Of a DNA stretch of 64,000 bases, positions 27,437 to 36,239 are shown in pieces. The stretch spans positions 83,801 through 147,800 of the forward strand of contig DATAWG010000025.1 of NCBI GenBank assembly GCA_036267355.1, in the 5' to 3' direction. A model generated the notes under the pieces. It ran no database searches. It had not been told where the DNA came from and saw nothing but the letters and a program-made list of their open reading frames with translations. Position 1 is the stretch's first letter; every line of letters starts with the position of its first letter. Source of the stretch: Pirellulales bacterium (GTDB lineage: Bacteria > Planctomycetota > Planctomycetia > Pirellulales > DATAWG01). The position numbers and the translations under genes were made by a program.

Positions 27437-27460
27437 TGGCTGATCTTCGTGCAGGTTCGC

Positions 27461-27610
27461 CCCCTCACCCCCGGCCCCTCTCCCGCGGCGGGGAGAGGGG
27501 AGAACGGGACGCGCTCTCCCGCGGCGGGGAGAGGGGAGAACGGGACGCGCTCTCCCGCGGCGGGGAGAGGGGAGAATGCGACACGCTGTCCAGCGGCGGG
27601 GAGAGGGGAG
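27461..27610. repeat. Palindromic repeat array C, 36-bp period
   Basis: CCCCCTCACCCC left end, then three full 36-bp units (27478-27513, 27514-27549, 27550-27585) and a degenerate fourth to 27610. Units one and two are identical. The right-hand inverted end present in units A and B is absent; the array runs directly into the DUF58 coding sequence, whose last 40 or so codons are repeat. Confidence 0.8.
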
Positions 27611-28601
27611 CGACGTGTTCGTGCGGGTGCGGTTGGTCGTGGGCGGGGGCGGTGATTTTGCCGATGCGGCGGCCAGCGACGGTTTGGCGGCGATGAAGGT
27701 ATTGGGCCAGCCCATGGGCTAGATCGTCGGAGGTTGTCAACAGCGTGTAATCGATGCCGGCCGAGCGGCAGCGGTTGCCCACGTCGAGAATGAAGTCGTC
27801 CATGGCGCGGCGGTAAGCCTGGCGGAAGGCCCATGGCTCGGCAAAGATTTCTTCGCTCCCCTCGATATCGCGAAACAGCACCGAATCGTTGAACGGCAAT
27901 TCGATTTCTTCCTTGTCGAGCACATGGAAGATCAGGATGTCGTGCCCCTGGCGCTGCAAGCGGCCGAGCCCGTGATACAGCGCATCGAGATCGCACAGCA
28001 AATCGCTGACGAGGATCACCAGTCCGCGAGCATTGATCTGCGCGGCGACCTTATTGAGCACCGAGCCGAGATCGGTCGTTCGATCTGGCTGGGCCGATTC
28101 GAGCACGTCGAGAATCTTAAGCAGTTGCGATTGGGCCGCCGACGGACGCAGCCACGATCGCTCGGATTCGTCGAACAGGGCCAGCCCCACCGCGTCGCGC
28201 TGCTTGAGGCAGAGCATCGCCAGCGACGCGGCGAGCGTGGCGGCGTAGGAGAATTTCGTGAACCCGGCGGCCGGCTGGGCAGGCTGAGCGGAGCGCGCTG
28301 CGCCGCGGCCGTAGCGCATCGAAGCGGAGGCATCGACCAGCAGCGTGGCGCGAAAGTTGGTCTCTTCCTCGTAGCGCTTGATGTAATAGCGGTTCGAGCG
28401 GGCGTAGGCCCGCCAGTCGAGGCGCTTGAGATCGTCGCCGGGGACGTATTCGCGATAATCGGCGAACTCGACGCTCACGCCGTGCAGCGGCGAGCGATGC
28501 AAGCCCGACATCGTGCCTTCGACGACGCGCTGCGCCCGCAGCCCGAGCGGCACGATGCGGGCGAGCACTTCAGGCTTTAAGAACGTGGCCGATTCGCTCA
28601 T
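27465..28601 (-). CDS. DUF58 protein with repeat-derived C-terminal tail
   Basis: A 378-residue protein of the DUF58 family that partners MoxR ATPases. The family block around YVPGDDLKRLDWRAYARS is intact, and a VWA-like MIDAS DASASM follows. It is cytosolic. The family-like sequence ends near GLAQYLHRRQ; after about 20 more residues the last about 40 are a 12-residue periodic Ser/Pro/Arg sequence (SPPRESASRSPL) encoded by the 36-bp repeats, ending at a stop inside the array. The start at 28601 overlaps the end of the MoxR gene by 32 bp. Confidence 0.85.
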   Translation of the reverse strand: MSESATFLKPEVLARIVPLGLRAQRVVEGTMSGLHRSPLHGVSVEFADYREYVPGDDLKRLDWRAYARSNRYYIKRYEEETNFRATLLVDASASMRYGRGAARSAQPAQPAAGFTKFSYAATLAASLAMLCLKQRDAVGLALFDESERSWLRPSAAQSQLLKILDVLESAQPDRTTDLGSVLNKVAAQINARGLVILVSDLLCDLDALYHGLGRLQRQGHDILIFHVLDKEEIELPFNDSVLFRDIEGSEEIFAEPWAFRQAYRRAMDDFILDVGNRCRSAGIDYTLLTTSDDLAHGLAQYLHRRQTVAGRRIGKITAPAHDQPHPHEHVAPLSPPLDSVSHSPLSPPRESASRSPLSPPRESASRSPLSPPRERGRG

Positions 28602-29646
28602 GGGCATGCTCCGCGGCGCGGTCGAGCGGAATCGCATCGACGAGTTTTTGAATGATCGTTTCGGCGGTCTGGCCCTGGGCCTCGGCATTGTAGTTGAGCA
28701 CGATGCGATGGCGGAGCACCGCGCCGACCATCGCCCGAATGTCGCTCACGTCGACTTCGGGCCGGCCGTCGAGGGCCGCCCGGGCTTGCGCGGCGGCGAT
28801 CAGCGATTGCCCGCCGCGTGGCCCGACGCCCCATTGCACCCACTCCTTGATGAACCGCGGCGATTGCGGCTCGCCGGCCCGCGTCGAGCGAACAAGGTTC
28901 GCGACATAGTTGATGCAATAATCGCTCACCGGCACGCGGTGGACGATTCGCTGCAGGGCGAGCATTTCGTCGGCGCTCAAAAGTGGCGTCGGCGAAATCG
29001 GAGTTCCGGTCGAAGTGAGCCGGTAGATGCTGCGCTCTTCGGCCTCGCTCGGATAGCGCACCAAAATCTTCATCAGGAACCGATCGAGCTGCGCCTCGGG
29101 CAACGGATACGTGCCTTCCTGCTCGATCGGATTTTGCGTTGCCAAGACGAAAAAGGGGTTCGGCAGGGGGTGCCGCTCGCCGCCGACGGAAACCTGCCGC
29201 TCGGCCATGCCTTCCAACAGCGCGGCCTGCGTTTTGGGCGGCGTGCGGTTGATTTCATCGGCCAGGAGAACATTGGCGAAGATCGGGCCGCGGATGAATT
29301 TGAACGTCCGATCCCCCGAGCCACGGTCCTCGTACATCACATCGGTGCCGGTGATGTCGGACGGCATCAGGTCGGGAGTGAATTGGATACGATTGAAATC
29401 GAGCGACAAGCATTCGGCGAGCGTGCGGATCATCAAAGTCTTCGCCAGTCCCGGCACGCCCTCGAGAATGCAATGGCCGCGGGCGAAGAGGCACACGAGC
29501 AACTGCTCGACGACATCTTCCTGCCCGACGATGGCGCCGGCCATTTGCCGGCGGATCGAATCGCGGGCGGCGCGCAGTCGCTCCAGGCCGGCAAGGTCAT
29601 CGGTTTCAATCGCTGTGGTCACGTGGGCGCTTTCTGTAGAGGTCAC
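28570..29646 (-). CDS. MoxR family AAA+ ATPase
   Basis: A 358-residue AAA+ protein. Walker A is GVPGLAKT (63-70), Walker B LLADEIN (around 127-133), and the ATQNP sensor 1 block and YPLPEAQLDRF follow, all standard for MoxR/RavA-type ATPases. These act as chaperones that mature or remodel protein complexes together with DUF58 and VWA proteins, which are encoded directly downstream. The start is a GTG at 29646 that shares one base with the stop of the preceding gene. Confidence 0.93.
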   Translation of the reverse strand: MTSTESAHVTTAIETDDLAGLERLRAARDSIRRQMAGAIVGQEDVVEQLLVCLFARGHCILEGVPGLAKTLMIRTLAECLSLDFNRIQFTPDLMPSDITGTDVMYEDRGSGDRTFKFIRGPIFANVLLADEINRTPPKTQAALLEGMAERQVSVGGERHPLPNPFFVLATQNPIEQEGTYPLPEAQLDRFLMKILVRYPSEAEERSIYRLTSTGTPISPTPLLSADEMLALQRIVHRVPVSDYCINYVANLVRSTRAGEPQSPRFIKEWVQWGVGPRGGQSLIAAAQARAALDGRPEVDVSDIRAMVGAVLRHRIVLNYNAEAQGQTAETIIQKLVDAIPLDRAAEHAHERIGHVLKA

Positions 29647-30710
29647 TATCGCTGATATATGGGGAGATATTTATAAGGGAGTTGCAGGATTACCAGCGCG
29701 ATGCTCGTGCCGTAGGTTTGACCGATGCCGTCGCCGGGCCACGAGCCATCGCCCGACTGCATTTGCAGCAATTGGTCGCGGGCATCGGGAAAATAGTCGT
29801 CCCAATATTTATCGCCGGCCTGATAAAAAGCCTGGGCGGCGTAGAGGTGCGTGTAATAGGCATGGCCGTAGGCGCCCCCTTTTCGAAACGAGCTCTTGGC
29901 GAGGTCGAACTGCTTTTTTACGTATTCGAGGCATGAATCGGCCAATTTGGAATCGTATTGCCCCGCGTTGTAGAGCGTGGCGATGGCGGCGGCGGAAATC
30001 GGCAGGTGGGCCTCCGAGCCGGCGGTGCTGAGCGAATAGCAGATGCCGCCGTCGGGCGATTTGCACATTTCGAGATAATGCACGCCCCCTTCGATGGCCC
30101 CCTTGGGAACGGTAAAGCCGGCATTGCTCGCGGCCCGCAGGCCTTGAATTTGCGTCACCGTCACCGAGCCTTCGTCGCCGCTGCCGGGCGTGTAACACCA
30201 ACCGCCGTTCGACGAAGCGCTGGCCGTAAGGCGGATCGCGCCGTCGATGATTCTTTTCATCCGCTCGCGCGTGCGGTCGTTGGTTTCCATGCCGTAGCAG
30301 GAGGAGAGGAACATCAGCGAAAAGCCGTGGCCATACATCGAATAGCCCTGCTCTTGGGTCGGCCCCGTGATCAGGCCGCTGGGCTGCACGTTGCCGGTGA
30401 GGTATTCGACGATTTTGGCGACGCGTTCGGCATAGGGGCCGCGCGACGGCGTGTTGCCATTGGCCAAAAAGGCCATTCCCGCTAGCGCCGTCATCGCCAC
30501 GGGATAGGCGCGGCCATCCTGGCCGGCGGAGAACGAGCCGTCGTCGCTTTGCGATTTGGCGAGAAAATCGAGGCCGCGCTTGATGGCGATTTGTGCGCGA
30601 GGGGTGATGTGTTTGGGGAGAATTTCTTGCCCGTGGAGCGGCGCTGCGCACAGGGTCGCCGGCAAGGCGAGCAAGAAAATCTTCGCGATCGATTTCAAGA
30701 TCAACTTCAT
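29646..30710 (-). CDS. Secreted prenyltransferase/squalene-cyclase-like repeat protein
   Basis: A 354-residue protein with a signal peptide (residues 1-27). The body is an alpha/alpha toroid with repeats of the squalene-oxidocyclase/prenyltransferase type, marked by QSDDGSF, SSNGGWCY, SPDGGICY and SGDGSWPG. No catalytic DxDD motif is seen, so a binding or scaffold role is more likely than cyclisation. Planctomycete MoxR clusters often contain such a gene. It overlaps the MoxR gene by one base. Confidence 0.85.
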   Translation of the reverse strand: MKLILKSIAKIFLLALPATLCAAPLHGQEILPKHITPRAQIAIKRGLDFLAKSQSDDGSFSAGQDGRAYPVAMTALAGMAFLANGNTPSRGPYAERVAKIVEYLTGNVQPSGLITGPTQEQGYSMYGHGFSLMFLSSCYGMETNDRTRERMKRIIDGAIRLTASASSNGGWCYTPGSGDEGSVTVTQIQGLRAASNAGFTVPKGAIEGGVHYLEMCKSPDGGICYSLSTAGSEAHLPISAAAIATLYNAGQYDSKLADSCLEYVKKQFDLAKSSFRKGGAYGHAYYTHLYAAQAFYQAGDKYWDDYFPDARDQLLQMQSGDGSWPGDGIGQTYGTSIALVILQLPYKYLPIYQR

Positions 30711-30741
30711 AGCTGCGAACTCACGACGCGGGTGCTCCCGC

Positions 30742-31653
30742 CTACTTCACGATCTCGAATTGCACTTCCAGGCTCACGCGGAGCGTCAGATCGCCGGTAT
30801 TCGAGCCGGTGATCGATTTGTCCGTTGGCGGTGATTCCTTGCTTGTGTTGCCTATTCCGTAGATTAAGTTCACGAGCGAGGTGTTGGATTCGGTTTTGCT
30901 CGAGGGGTCGTCGCGCACGGAGACGATCCGCCCCAGCTTCGCTCCGGAAAGCCGGGCCAATTGCTGGGCCTTGGCCTTGGCATCGTCGATCGCGGCCTTG
31001 TAGGCTCGTTCGCGGACCGCGACACTGTCGGGGAGCTTGAAGGAAACGGTCGCGCTGTTGCCGCCGCCCTCGCGCCCCATCATTTGCATTTCGAGGATAT
31101 TGGTGGCCGACGGGGTTCCCATTTGGAAGCCGGCATCTTTGGCCACATCGAGAATCTTCAACACTTTTTCCAGCAGCTCGTCGGGATCGAGCTTATCGGC
31201 GTGGGCAAGCACGATGCGGCTGGTTTCGGAAAGGCGGACGCTTTGCGAGTTGTTGGGCGGGGTCATGCCGCGCATGATCATCATTTGCGTGTTGGCATCG
31301 CTTCCGCCGCCTCCCACGGAAACGCCCCCCGGCTCGATCGACAGGTCGGGATTCTTCAGGCCTGCGATGGCGGCGAAGGCCCGTTTTTTGGCGTCGCGGA
31401 ATTTCACGAGCGCGTCGGCGGCAAGCGGGGCGTCGCCGTTGAGCGTGGCCGAGATTTCAATTTGCGTCGGCCGGGCCGTGGCCGAACCGTCGCCGCGAAC
31501 GACGATTCCCTCGTCGGCGAGCGCCGCGCTCGCGAATGCTGCGATTGCAAAGGCCGCGACGGCGAGCGACGCCGCACCCATGGTTGCGGTGCGAATCGAA
31601 GGGAACGGCATGGCCGCAAGGACGGGAAGCGACCGCACGCGTGGAATTTTCAT
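30742..31653 (-). CDS. Secreted SIMPL (DUF541) domain protein
   Basis: A 303-residue protein with a signal peptide (about residues 25-46). The rest matches the SIMPL/DUF541 family: an N-terminal GIVVRGDGSATARPTQ strand, a middle segment with glycine-rich insert (VGGGGSDAN), and the AYKAAIDDAKAKAQQLA helix typical of the family, followed by a C-terminal strand. Family members form periplasmic oligomers of unclear function, some linked to oxidative stress. The start at 31653 has GGAG seven bases upstream. It lies just before the MoxR cluster on the same strand. Confidence 0.87.
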   Translation of the reverse strand: MKIPRVRSLPVLAAMPFPSIRTATMGAASLAVAAFAIAAFASAALADEGIVVRGDGSATARPTQIEISATLNGDAPLAADALVKFRDAKKRAFAAIAGLKNPDLSIEPGGVSVGGGGSDANTQMMIMRGMTPPNNSQSVRLSETSRIVLAHADKLDPDELLEKVLKILDVAKDAGFQMGTPSATNILEMQMMGREGGGNSATVSFKLPDSVAVRERAYKAAIDDAKAKAQQLARLSGAKLGRIVSVRDDPSSKTESNTSLVNLIYGIGNTSKESPPTDKSITGSNTGDLTLRVSLEVQFEIVK

Positions 31654-31764
31654 GGCTTGCTCCGGATCGAAAATGCGATGTTTTGGATCGGCCGCCGCCG
31701 AACGCGCTGTGGATATTTTGCCGGGTGATTTTTTCTAGGGAATCGGAGTTTGGCGCCGCGGCGC

Positions 31765-33945
31765 CTATTTTGCCGCCGACGATGGGTTGTTGGCCGCCGC
31801 GCTCCGCCGCAGCGGATACGCCGTCACGGCGGCATTGCCGATGGCGATCAGCTTGTCGCCGGCGGGCATCAATTGCCGCACGCCCGCCTCGCGATCGGCC
31901 CCTCGAAAAATGCGTTGCACGTCGCCATTGGCCGGATTGATGTCGAAAATTCCGCGCTCGGTCGGCACGAAAACATGGTTCAGGCAAATGAGGAGCCGCG
32001 CCGCGTCGGTTTGGCCCGGCAGCTTGGTGCTCCAGCGGAGCTTTTTGGTGTGCAGATCGAGGGCCGACAGGTCGTCTGCGAGCAGATAGGCGGTCGATCC
32101 ATCGATCGAGGCCAAATAGTCATCTGCCGCGAGAAGGCGTTTCCAGCGGATTGCCGGCGCGGCGAGATCGATGGCATAAAGCATGCTGGATGCGCCGTCT
32201 TTCAAATAACACGCGCCGTCGGTCCCCACGAGGGCATTGCCGAATTCGGATGTGTCGGTGGTCATTTGGCCCCACCACATCCCTTGGTTGCTCGACGCCG
32301 GTCGCGTGTCGTGTTGCAGGGCCCAATCGATTTCATGGGTCGCCGGGTCGATGGCAAACAGCGCGCCGTAGTTGGTCGCCAGATAGAGCTCGCCATCAAT
32401 GGCCAAGAGTTTCGGGCCGCCGAAGTTGTACGTGCCGCGCCAATTGCGGTTGTTTTGCGGCGTGCCGAGCGGAGTCGTCCAGCGCTGCTTGCCGTCGGCC
32501 AAACCGACGCAAACAAGGTACATCGAGTTGTTTCCCTCGATGCCGAGCAAATAGGCGGCATCCCCGACGATCGACGGAGCCGAGACGATCGTTTCTTCGG
32601 TCGGCCGATAGCTCCATAGCGGCTTGCCGGTCGCCGGGTCGAGGCACTCGATATGCCATGGTTCCGGCGTCGCGCCGAAAAGATTGCCGAGCAAATTGTT
32701 CGACCCGATGCGGCCGGCCAACAATTTATCGCCGGTCGCCACGAGAAAGAAGCTTTCGGGCGAAATGCCCTGTTGCAGGCCTTGCATCGCCTGCTGGGCG
32801 AAATCGGAGAATTTTCCCGTCCGCCAGAGCATCTTTCCGCTCGCCAGATCGGCGGCGAAAACCGTGCCGAAGCGATTCGCATAGAACCGCCTTTGATCGA
32901 CGCAGCACGCTGGTCGAAAAATCGATTTCCCCAGCGGCATGCCCGTTTGCGGATCGTTCTGGCCGGCCAAATCGTTGACGCCGAAGGGAATTTGCCACGC
33001 CGGCTCTGCGGCGGCGGGCAAGCTTGCTTCCTGGCCGTCGATACCCGAAATTTGCGGCGATGGAATCGCAGCCGCCGCGGCGGGCATCTTGGCCAGCAGC
33101 GATTCAGCGAATTCGGCCGCGTTCACTTCGCGCCCGCCGAGCGTCACGTTCTGATCGGCATATTTTTCGCGCACTTGCGCCACGAGCGCGGCCAGCGCCT
33201 CGCGTCGATCGGACATGCTCAGAGCGATGCAGCGCTTCACTTGCAACTTGGCCAGCGGCAAATGCGTGTCGGGATATTTTTCGGCCACCAGCCGCCAGGC
33301 CCGTTCGGCAGCGGCGAAATTGCCCTGCTCGAACAGCGCGTCGCCAAACCGATCGGCGGCCAGATCCCCCACGCTGGTCATGAAATAATGATCGACGAGC
33401 TTGCGCAGCGTCGCCACTTCGTCGCTCGGCAGGCCATGGCCCCCGTCTTGCAATTGCTGCCAAAGCTTCTTGGCGCCGGCGTCGTTGAACAGCCGATAGG
33501 CGTCGCGGCCTTCCGGCGGCAAATTGCAGAGCAACTGCTCGACGCGCTTGCGCAGCGGGACATAAAAACCGTCGCCGGCGGGAACCAGCCCGGCGTCTCC
33601 CGCGTCATCGATCGAATTCATGGCATGGAAGGCGAGTTCCCACGATCGCTTGGCGCTGTAACGCTGGAAATCTTCGAGCGACTCGACGATCTTGCTGTCG
33701 GCCTTGCGCACGGCGAACGTTTTGGGCGCCGCCTGCGGTGAATCCGAATCTTCGTCGGTGCTCGACACGACGGTGGCTAGCGGCTGGGCCCTGCTGCGCG
33801 TCGCAACGACGACCGCTATCGACGCAAAGGCCGCGACAGCGAGAGCGGCGCGGAACAGGAATGCGCGTTCTGCGATGCGATTGGCGGCGCGCGCGGGCCG
33901 GCAACCGCAAACGCGCCGGCATTTCGAGCCGAATGTTCCAGCCAT
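31765..33945 (-). CDS. Secreted or membrane-anchored PQQ-type beta-propeller protein
   Basis: A 726-residue protein. After a basic N-terminus there is one hydrophobic segment (about residues 28-52), so it is exported or anchored. Residues 80-260 are helical and TPR-like (ERAWRLVAEKYPDTHLPLAKLQ), and the C-terminal about 400 residues are PQQ-type beta-propeller blades (LLAIDGELYLATNYGALFAIDP and similar). No quinoprotein catalytic residues are recognisable, so it is probably a binding or scaffold protein. I chose the ATG at 33945 since upstream codons do not look translated. Confidence 0.82.
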   Translation of the reverse strand: MAGTFGSKCRRVCGCRPARAANRIAERAFLFRAALAVAAFASIAVVVATRSRAQPLATVVSSTDEDSDSPQAAPKTFAVRKADSKIVESLEDFQRYSAKRSWELAFHAMNSIDDAGDAGLVPAGDGFYVPLRKRVEQLLCNLPPEGRDAYRLFNDAGAKKLWQQLQDGGHGLPSDEVATLRKLVDHYFMTSVGDLAADRFGDALFEQGNFAAAERAWRLVAEKYPDTHLPLAKLQVKRCIALSMSDRREALAALVAQVREKYADQNVTLGGREVNAAEFAESLLAKMPAAAAAIPSPQISGIDGQEASLPAAAEPAWQIPFGVNDLAGQNDPQTGMPLGKSIFRPACCVDQRRFYANRFGTVFAADLASGKMLWRTGKFSDFAQQAMQGLQQGISPESFFLVATGDKLLAGRIGSNNLLGNLFGATPEPWHIECLDPATGKPLWSYRPTEETIVSAPSIVGDAAYLLGIEGNNSMYLVCVGLADGKQRWTTPLGTPQNNRNWRGTYNFGGPKLLAIDGELYLATNYGALFAIDPATHEIDWALQHDTRPASSNQGMWWGQMTTDTSEFGNALVGTDGACYLKDGASSMLYAIDLAAPAIRWKRLLAADDYLASIDGSTAYLLADDLSALDLHTKKLRWSTKLPGQTDAARLLICLNHVFVPTERGIFDINPANGDVQRIFRGADREAGVRQLMPAGDKLIAIGNAAVTAYPLRRSAAANNPSSAAK

Positions 33946-34023
33946 AACCCGCCTCGCAGAAAGCTTGCCGCCCCACCCGCACGCGCGATGACAATCGACG
34001 GCGGGTCGTCGAACGTGGGCCAT

Positions 34024-34332
34024 TCTAGTTGGCCCCGCGCGCGGCCGTCAAACAAAATCACCTGGATCTGCCTGTAGAACGGCGGGCTGGCGTTCGCACG
34101 CATTGCGGGTTAATTTTAACCACGCCGTGGTCTTGCCACCGGCGCCAATTTCGACGCGAGCCGGCCTGGGCAACCTCGACCCGATCGTCGCTAGTGTAGT
34201 GTCTCCTATGCCACCTTCGACTCGGCTTTGTCGACTCGGTGTTCTCTGTGACTCGGTGGTGAGAAAAGAAGCCGGCGAGTGTCTTTGATAAAGCACGCTA
34301 TTTCGCAGACACGACACCTGATCGCTTGAACC
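34024..34332. other. Divergent intergenic region
   Basis: About 310 bp between the minus-strand propeller gene and the plus-strand enolase-superfamily gene. It must hold promoters for both directions. I see three loose GACTCGG repeats near 34218-34256 but no convincing promoter pair, RNA or gene. Confidence 0.5.
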
Positions 34333-35436
34333 ATGAAAATCCGCCGCATCGCCGCGTATCAGGTCGATCTGCCGCTCCGCGAAGGAAGCTACCATTGGTC
34401 GGGGGGCAAATCGGTTTCGGTGTTCGACAGCACCATCGTCCGCATCGAAACCGAGGACGGACGGATCGGTCATGGGGAGGTTTGTCCGCTGGGGCCGTTT
34501 TATTTGCCGGCCTACGGGAGCGGCGCGCGGGCCGGGATCGCCGAATTGGGGCCGCATTTGCTCGGCCACGATCCGACGCAGCTTGCCCGGCTCAACCGCC
34601 TCATGGACGCGGCGCTGCAAGGCCATCCCTACGTCAAATCCGCGATCGACCTGGCCTGCTGGGATCTGCTCGGCCAGGCGGCCGGACTGCCGGTCTCGAT
34701 GTTGCTCGGTGGCCGCTACGAAGAAAGTTTTCCGCTCTATCGGGCGATTTCGCAACAATCGCCTGACGAAATGGCCGACCGCGTGGCCGGGTATCGGCAG
34801 GAAGGGTATCGCAAATTTCAATTGAAAGTCGGCGGCGATCCGCAGACCGATATCGAGCGCATCCACGCCGTCGCCGCCCGGCTACAAACAGGAGATGTGC
34901 TGGTGGCCGATGCCAATACGGGCTGGCTGGCGCATGCGGCGCTGCGAGTCGTGCGCGCGGTGCAGGATGTCGATGTTTATATCGAGCAGCCGTGCGTGAG
35001 CTACGAAGAATGTTTGTCGGTTCGGCACAAAACGCCGCAGCCCTTCGTATTGGACGAATGTATCGACGGCATGTCGACGCTGCTGCGGGCAATCCAGGAT
35101 CGGGCGATGGATGTCGTCAACATCAAGATCAGCAAATTCGGCGGGCTGACCAAGGCCCGCCAGGCCCGCGATCTGTGCGTGGCGATGGGCATCGCGATGA
35201 CGATCGAAGACAGTTGGGGAGGCGACATCGTAACCGCCGCGATTGCGCACCTGGCCCATAGCACGCCGCCGGAGTTTCTCTTCAGCTCGACCGATTTCAA
35301 CAGCTACGTCACCGTGAGCACCGCCCAGGGCGCGCCGCAGCGCTCCGGCGGCCGCATGGCTGCCTCGCTCTCACCGGGATTGGGCATCGCGCCGAGAGCG
35401 GAAGTATTGGGAAAGCCCCTTGTCGATGTTTATTGA
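34333..35436 (+). CDS. Mandelate racemase/muconate lactonizing enzyme family protein
   Basis: A 367-residue enolase-superfamily enzyme with an N-terminal capping domain and a beta-barrel. The KxK-type base is in KFQLKVG (about residues 160-166), the metal ligands in VADANTG, EQPC and DECID, and the second base in ISKFGG. The overall wording, including [12 protein letters not shown] and FVLDE, is closest to the cis-3-hydroxyproline dehydratase and proline-betaine epimerase branch, so an amino-acid or betaine substrate is likely but unproven. It is a cytosolic enzyme standing alone. Confidence 0.85.
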   Translation: MKIRRIAAYQVDLPLREGSYHWSGGKSVSVFDSTIVRIETEDGRIGHGEVCPLGPFYLPAYGSGARAGIAELGPHLLGHDPTQLARLNRLMDAALQGHPYVKSAIDLACWDLLGQAAGLPVSMLLGGRYEESFPLYRAISQQSPDEMADRVAGYRQEGYRKFQLKVGGDPQTDIERIHAVAARLQTGDVLVADANTGWLAHAALRVVRAVQDVDVYIEQPCVSYEECLSVRHKTPQPFVLDECIDGMSTLLRAIQDRAMDVVNIKISKFGGLTKARQARDLCVAMGIAMTIEDSWGGDIVTAAIAHLAHSTPPEFLFSSTDFNSYVTVSTAQGAPQRSGGRMAASLSPGLGIAPRAEVLGKPLVDVY

Positions 35437-35503
35437 CCGGCCCGCGATAGGCGAATCGTTAAGAAAATTTGCGGCGATCACCGCCCCCGATCATCCACGC
35501 GGA

Positions 35504-36016
35504 TCAGCCGGCGGCGAGCAGCGCGGGAATGGGAATCGCAAGCTGCCGGAAGCGAGCGGCGGGCATCGCCACCGTGTCCCAGGCGCTCGACAGCGGACGG
35601 GCATGAAATGCATACTCTTCCAATCCCAGCCCCACGAATCCGTACAGCCGGCCGCGGAATTCGAACAACTGTTCGACCGGCAGCGGCGATCGGTCTCCGA
35701 GCACTTCGTAGGCGAACACGAACATCGCCCGAAAATTCGCTCCGAACAATCGCTGCCAGGCAGACAGGCTCCGCACATCGTCGCGTGTCGACCAATTCTT
35801 CCAATATTGCTTTTGCTCGCCGGAGGGAAAATGCCGGCCCTTGACATCGACCAGCCAAGAGCCTCCCTGCGGCATGGAGACGATGAAATCGAGGCTTTTT
35901 AGCGAGCTTTCGGCCATCAAGGTACGCCGCGATTCGTCGACCGCGACATACGGAATCTGGCGCACGCGCAAGAATTCCTCGAAGGCCGCTTCGTAATGGT
36001 TGTCGCGGTTGGCCAA
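35504..36016 (-). CDS. HYExAFE family protein, possible nuclease-fold
   Basis: A 170-residue soluble protein with the N-terminal signature HYEAAFEEFL that names the family, which is restricted mainly to planctomycetes. The segment LDFIV...WLVDVKGR resembles the D...DxK arrangement of PD-(D/E)XK nuclease folds; I infer this, it is not established. The start codon is a TTG at 36016 with no visible ribosome site; the upstream DNA is a GGTGAGGGGTTAG repeat, which may have replaced the original leader. Confidence 0.85.
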   Translation of the reverse strand: MANRDNHYEAAFEEFLRVRQIPYVAVDESRRTLMAESSLKSLDFIVSMPQGGSWLVDVKGRHFPSGEQKQYWKNWSTRDDVRSLSAWQRLFGANFRAMFVFAYEVLGDRSPLPVEQLFEFRGRLYGFVGLGLEEYAFHARPLSSAWDTVAMPAARFRQLAIPIPALLAAG

Positions 36017-36239
36017 GGATAGGGTGAGGGGTTAGCGTGATGGGTTAGGCCGTCGCCAAAGGTTTTCGGACGATGGGGGCCCTGAATCAGCTTATAATTT
36101 TGGCGGGGCGGAGCCAAGCGAAAAAAGAGGGGGGTTTGCAACGGATACGGTCACGGGACAAAACGAGGCTTTTTCGAGCGAGAACCGGCTTGTTCGCTGG
36201 ATCCTCGAGAGCTATGGCGACGACTGCCGGCCGCTCGCC

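Noticed and set aside
27478-27610. CRISPR-like array with a 36-bp period
   Set aside because: The 36-bp units follow each other directly with no unique spacers, and the unit is a near-palindrome. No cas gene is present.
34048-34866. Open frame of 272 codons on the minus strand
   Set aside because: Most of it is antisense to the enolase-superfamily gene, and the rest covers the divergent promoter region.
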